From: CAZHRC01 sp964533865
GTDB taxonomy: Bacteria > Bacillota > Clostridia > Tissierellales > Peptoniphilaceae
Length of the DNA stretch: 64,000 bases
Reading direction: 5' to 3'
NCBI GenBank assembly: GCA_964533865.1
Contig: CAZHRC010000002.1
Coordinates: 62,001-126,000, forward strand
The position numbers and the translations under genes were made by a program. A model generated the notes under the pieces. It was not told the DNA's origin, did not search any database, and saw only the letters and a program-made list of their open reading frames with translations. Below, one piece after another: positions 61,003 to 64,000 of this stretch (its first letter is position 1; each line of letters starts with the position of its first letter).

Positions 61003-61974
61003 CTACTCGCCATCGTCTCCCCCATCAGGAAACATCTCCGCGTCTTCACGCTGTGCTTCTTCTGGGGACAAGATGTATTTTGGCAGAAGTTTTTCAATTA
61101 GTTTAATGGTTTCATCGCTATCTGGAAAGTAGTAGGATATCCCATCTTCATAACCGTCAGTGCCCGGTATGCGATAGCCGGTCACTGTGTCGCCGCTAAA
61201 CCTTTGGGCTGCGGGTACCATTTCCAATAACATGCCCACTGGAATATTGGTATCGACACGCTTTATGTAAGTCTCAATAAAAGCTGGGATCTTTGTTAGA
61301 TTTTTAGGTGAAAGCATTTGTTTGACGAGTTCTTTCATAAAGTATTGTTGTGCTTTGACTCGCCCCAAGTCCCCGTCGACATAGGTTCGTCGGTTGCGCA
61401 CAAAAGCCAAGGCTTGCTTGCCGTTTACTTTTTGTTTGCCAGGGTAAAGATTGACGCCATCCGTCCCCTCGGACAGTTCAAAGGGCACATCCAGTTCGAT
61501 GCCTCCCATGGCGTCGACGATCTCGATGACCGCTTTAAAATCGGCGCGTATGAAATAATCCAGGTCAATGTCTAAGAATTGACGGATGGTTTTCATGGTC
61601 AGCGTAATGCCGCCGTAAGCGTGGGCGTGGTTGATTTTTGTCAGTTCTCCATTGACGTAGCACCTGGTGTCCCTCGGAATGGATATCATTTCAACTGCAC
61701 CTGATTTCGTGTCGACTTTCACGAGGATTAAGGTATCCGATCGGACCGCATCCCCTGTTTCGGCTTTCATTTCGTCTACGCCCACCAACAGAAACAAGAG
61801 CTCATGATCAACGAGTCTTTCGACGACGTTATTTTTCCCGAGCTCTGCTTCGTTTAATTCATCTGAAACGCTTTTTGCGCTCAACGCATCTAAATAATTG
61901 TTGGCATATAGGAAAACGAAGGAAAAAACCAGAACAGACACTAGAAAAATGACAAAAAACTTAAGTTTTCCCAT
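61003..61974 (-). CDS. LytR-CpsA-Psr (LCP) family wall-polymer ligase
   Basis: 323 residues. An N-terminal membrane helix (about 5-25) is followed by an outer LCP domain with LLVGVDEMKAETGDAVRSDTLILV, MISIPRDTRCYVNG (conserved Arg), INHAHAYGG, and ALAFVRNRRTYVDGDLGR (landmarks only). LCP proteins transfer teichoic acid or capsule polymers from lipid carriers to peptidoglycan. GGAGG precedes the ATG at 61974. A 10-bp inverted repeat surrounds the likely promoter. Confidence 0.92.
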   Translation of the reverse strand: MGKLKFFVIFLVSVLVFSFVFLYANNYLDALSAKSVSDELNEAELGKNNVVERLVDHELLFLLVGVDEMKAETGDAVRSDTLILVKVDTKSGAVEMISIPRDTRCYVNGELTKINHAHAYGGITLTMKTIRQFLDIDLDYFIRADFKAVIEIVDAMGGIELDVPFELSEGTDGVNLYPGKQKVNGKQALAFVRNRRTYVDGDLGRVKAQQYFMKELVKQMLSPKNLTKIPAFIETYIKRVDTNIPVGMLLEMVPAAQRFSGDTVTGYRIPGTDGYEDGISYYFPDSDETIKLIEKLLPKYILSPEEAQREDAEMFPDGGDDGE

Positions 61975-61989
61975 AAGTGACCTCCTGAA

Positions 61990-62036
61990 TGACAATATGT
62001 CTTGTAATTTGTTAGATCGAGTATATCATATTGTCA
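61990..62036 (-). promoter_or_regulatory. 10-bp inverted repeat around the LCP gene promoter
   Basis: TGACAATATG (61990-61999) and CATATTGTCA (62027-62036) are perfect inverted copies, 27 bases apart. A minus-strand TATACT (-10 like) overlaps the upstream arm. It may be a two-site operator or a stem in the 5' leader. Confidence 0.5.
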
Positions 62037-62076
62037 CTTTTTCAGGTAGCTTTTTTTCCCTTCCCTTGCCCATAAA

Positions 62077-64000
62077 TTACCCTTTTTTGCTCAGGTTTTC
62101 CTTTGCTGTCGCCATCATCAACTTGATCCGATTGACCTGATTCACTTCAGATGCCCCTGGGTCGTAGTCGATGGCGACGAGGTTAGCCTCTTCGTGCATT
62201 TCGCGAATAATTTTCATCACCCCTTTGCCGGTGATGTGGTTTGGCAGACAGCCAAAGGGTTGGATACAGACGATGTTTGGCGCGCCGCTTTTGATCAACT
62301 CGATCATTTCACCAGTGAGCAACCATCCTTCACCGTATTGATTGCCCAAAGACACCACTTCTTCCGCCATTTCTTCGATTTCTTCAATATAGAGGGGCGC
62401 GTGGAAGCGCTGACTCTTTTGAAGGGCTGTGCGGATAGGTTTGCGATAAAATTCGATATAGCGCACGACCATATCGCTTGCCACCGCCGCCCATTGGCTT
62501 TTCGATAGGAGGGTAGCTTTGTGGCGAGTGTTTCTCGCACAGTACATCAAAAAGTCCGTCAAATCAGGGACTACCACTTCCGCCCCTTCACTCTCAAGGA
62601 TTTCTTGAAGGTGGTTGTTGGCTTCTGGCAGGTACTTGACGAGGATTTCGCCGACGATACCGGCTTTCGGTTTGTCGACCAGTTCTACATCGACAGCTTC
62701 AAAGTCATCGACGATTTGTTGGATGATAGTGTTGTACTGGCGCATTTTAGGTTTCTTGATCCAATCCCGCAGTGTATCGATCCAACGGCGCTTCAGCGCA
62801 TCTACCGCACCTGGCACCACTTCATAGGGCCGGGTGGCGTTGGATACGCGCATAAGCAAATCCCCGAGGAGTATGGACAGGATCGCTTTTTTTAACATGG
62901 GGTAGGTGAATTTAAACCCGGGCGAGGTTTCAATCCCTTGGGCGGACAACGCCAACACGGGAACTTGTGGGAAGCCTGCTTCTTCCAATGCTTTTCGGAT
63001 ATAGCCCACATAGTTTGACGCGCGACAAGCTCCGCCGGTTTGTGACATCATCAATGTGGTGTTGTCTGGGTCGTAACGCCCAGAGTTCAGTGCTTCAAGC
63101 ATCTGACCGACGACGGTAATCGACGGGTAACAAGAGTCGTTGTTGACGTACTTCAACCCTTCATCGATGACTTCTTGGTCGACTTTGGTCAAAAACTCAA
63201 AGTTGTAACCTTCAGCGTTGAGGGCAGATTGGAGGATGTCGAAGTGATCCGGTGCCATTTGCGGCACGAGGATGGTGTGTTCTTTGCGCATCTCCTTGGT
63301 GAAAATTGCCTTTTTATAAGGTTCCAACTGTTCTGGTGCCACGTGGATCTTGCCCGACAGCGCTTGAACCAAGGATCGGATCCGTATTTTAACCGCGCCG
63401 AGATTGGAGACCTCGTCGATTTTGAGCACGGTGTAGATTTTGCCGAGTTTGTTGAGAATGTCGTTGACTTGATCTGTGGTCACCGCATCGATACCGCAAC
63501 CAAAGGAATTGAGCTGAATCATTTCCAAATCGGGGTGGACACCCACATACTCCGCCGCTCGGTAGAGTCTGGAGTGATAGACCCATTGGTCCAAAACCCT
63601 AAGCTCTTTGGAGACGTCCTCAATGTTTCCAGCCACCGCGTCCTCGGACAGCACAGCTAGGCCCATCGATGAAATAAGCTCTGGGATGCCGTGGTTGATT
63701 TCCGGGTCGATGTGGTAAGGTCTCCCTGCCAGCACAATCCCTTTGACCCCTTCTTCTTCGATGTAGCGAATCGCCCTCGCCCCTTCGAGGTAGAGGTCGA
63801 CTTTGTACTGTTCTTGTTCCTCCCAAGCTGCATCCACCGCATTGCGAATGGCGTTGTGGTCGAGGAGGATCGTCGTCCCATCGATTTCTAAGGTCCCCAT
63901 GTCATCTTGAAGGCGCTTCACCAGACCGTTTTTGTCTTGAAGAGACAAAAACGGATTTAAAAACAACACGTTGTTTTCTCGCAGACTGTCCATGTTCATG
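62077..64000 (-). CDS. 2-hydroxyacyl-CoA dehydratase-type protein, C-terminal part (runs off the right edge)
   Basis: About 640 residues of a larger protein. GIVLAGRPYHIDPEINHGIPE, QLNSFGCGIDAVTTDQV, NNDSCYPSITVVGQ, SQTGGACRASNYVGYIRKAL, and PFGCLPNHITGKG match the C-terminal region of the large (about 1400 residue) acyl-CoA dehydratase activase-related proteins (COG3580/COG3581, DUF2229). The Cys in GCG, SCYP, GACR and FGCLP probably bind iron-sulfur clusters. The missing N-terminal half would carry the BadF/BcrA-type ATPase activator domains. The exact substrate is unknown. Confidence 0.85.
   Translation of the reverse strand, partial: MNMDSLRENNVLFLNPFLSLQDKNGLVKRLQDDMGTLEIDGTTILLDHNAIRNAVDAAWEEQEQYKVDLYLEGARAIRYIEEEGVKGIVLAGRPYHIDPEINHGIPELISSMGLAVLSEDAVAGNIEDVSKELRVLDQWVYHSRLYRAAEYVGVHPDLEMIQLNSFGCGIDAVTTDQVNDILNKLGKIYTVLKIDEVSNLGAVKIRIRSLVQALSGKIHVAPEQLEPYKKAIFTKEMRKEHTILVPQMAPDHFDILQSALNAEGYNFEFLTKVDQEVIDEGLKYVNNDSCYPSITVVGQMLEALNSGRYDPDNTTLMMSQTGGACRASNYVGYIRKALEEAGFPQVPVLALSAQGIETSPGFKFTYPMLKKAILSILLGDLLMRVSNATRPYEVVPGAVDALKRRWIDTLRDWIKKPKMRQYNTIIQQIVDDFEAVDVELVDKPKAGIVGEILVKYLPEANNHLQEILESEGAEVVVPDLTDFLMYCARNTRHKATLLSKSQWAAVASDMVVRYIEFYRKPIRTALQKSQRFHAPLYIEEIEEMAEEVVSLGNQYGEGWLLTGEMIELIKSGAPNIVCIQPFGCLPNHITGKGVMKIIREMHEEANLVAIDYDPGASEVNQVNRIKLMMATAKENLSKKG

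Overview
The window reads as a chromosome segment of a strictly anaerobic, Gram-positive, medium-GC member of the Clostridia. The reasons are a T-box in front of serS, an M-box in front of mgtA, strong sigma-A type promoters and GGAGG ribosome sites, class C sortases with LPXTG-type pilins, a pyrophosphate-type phosphofructokinase, a type 2 IPP isomerase, GdpP, and a 2-hydroxyacyl-CoA dehydratase-type protein. The species cannot be fixed from sequence alone; a Peptostreptococcales/Tissierellales-like lineage is a guess. No tRNA, rRNA or CRISPR array was seen. There is one 100-N assembly gap (26396-26495).

Layout. (1) 1-4393, minus strand: a serine T-box and serS, then two class I amidotransferase-like (peptidase C26) paralogs, lplA and lipA, with no clear terminator between serS and the rest. 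(2) 4390-8162, minus: an Mg2+ unit with a consensus promoter, M-box riboswitch and terminator, two small ORFs, a second terminator, a hairpin covering the mgtA ribosome site, then mgtA and a membrane-anchored thioredoxin-like protein. (3) 8379-21487, minus: a sortase-assembled pilus locus with a 2352-residue tip/adhesin protein, a major pilin, a minor pilin and three class C sortases, separated by terminators that should step expression down. (4) 21488-26210: an AT-rich 1.17-kb non-coding region with six GTAGATTA motifs, then two tandem plus-strand genes derived from IS1634-type transposases whose catalytic Glu appears lost. (5) 26319-29071, minus: an ECF sigma factor, its membrane anti-sigma partner and a second RsgI-like protein, both partners ending in extreme Asp-rich tails. 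A shared promoter motif lies before the sigma gene and before the second RsgI-like gene.

(6) 29166-38510, minus: nnrE; dnaD and dnaC-like primosome genes; a GNAT gene; dnaB, rplI, gdpP and a DUF2232 gene; rpsF-ssb-rpsR. (7) 38521-38970: an array of modular mini-hairpins ending in GTGAAG/GTCAAG, beside a four-helix-bundle gene. (8) 39462-45670: corA, a TIM-barrel gene, a DUF4349 lipoprotein, an M3 oligopeptidase and PPi-PFK. (9) 45689-51520: a purine nucleoside phosphorylase plus BMP-family nucleoside ABC importer operon. (10) 51601-59617: an opp oligopeptide importer operon in which OppA, OppC and OppF all carry large insertions. (11) 59910-64000: fni, an LCP-family gene and the C-terminal part of a 2-hydroxyacyl-CoA dehydratase-type protein.

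The most unusual items are the catalytically altered transposase pair beside the pilus locus, the layered mgtA leader, the opp importer with a predicted seven-bladed RCC1-like propeller inside OppC, and the sigma/anti-sigma unit with poly-Asp tails.
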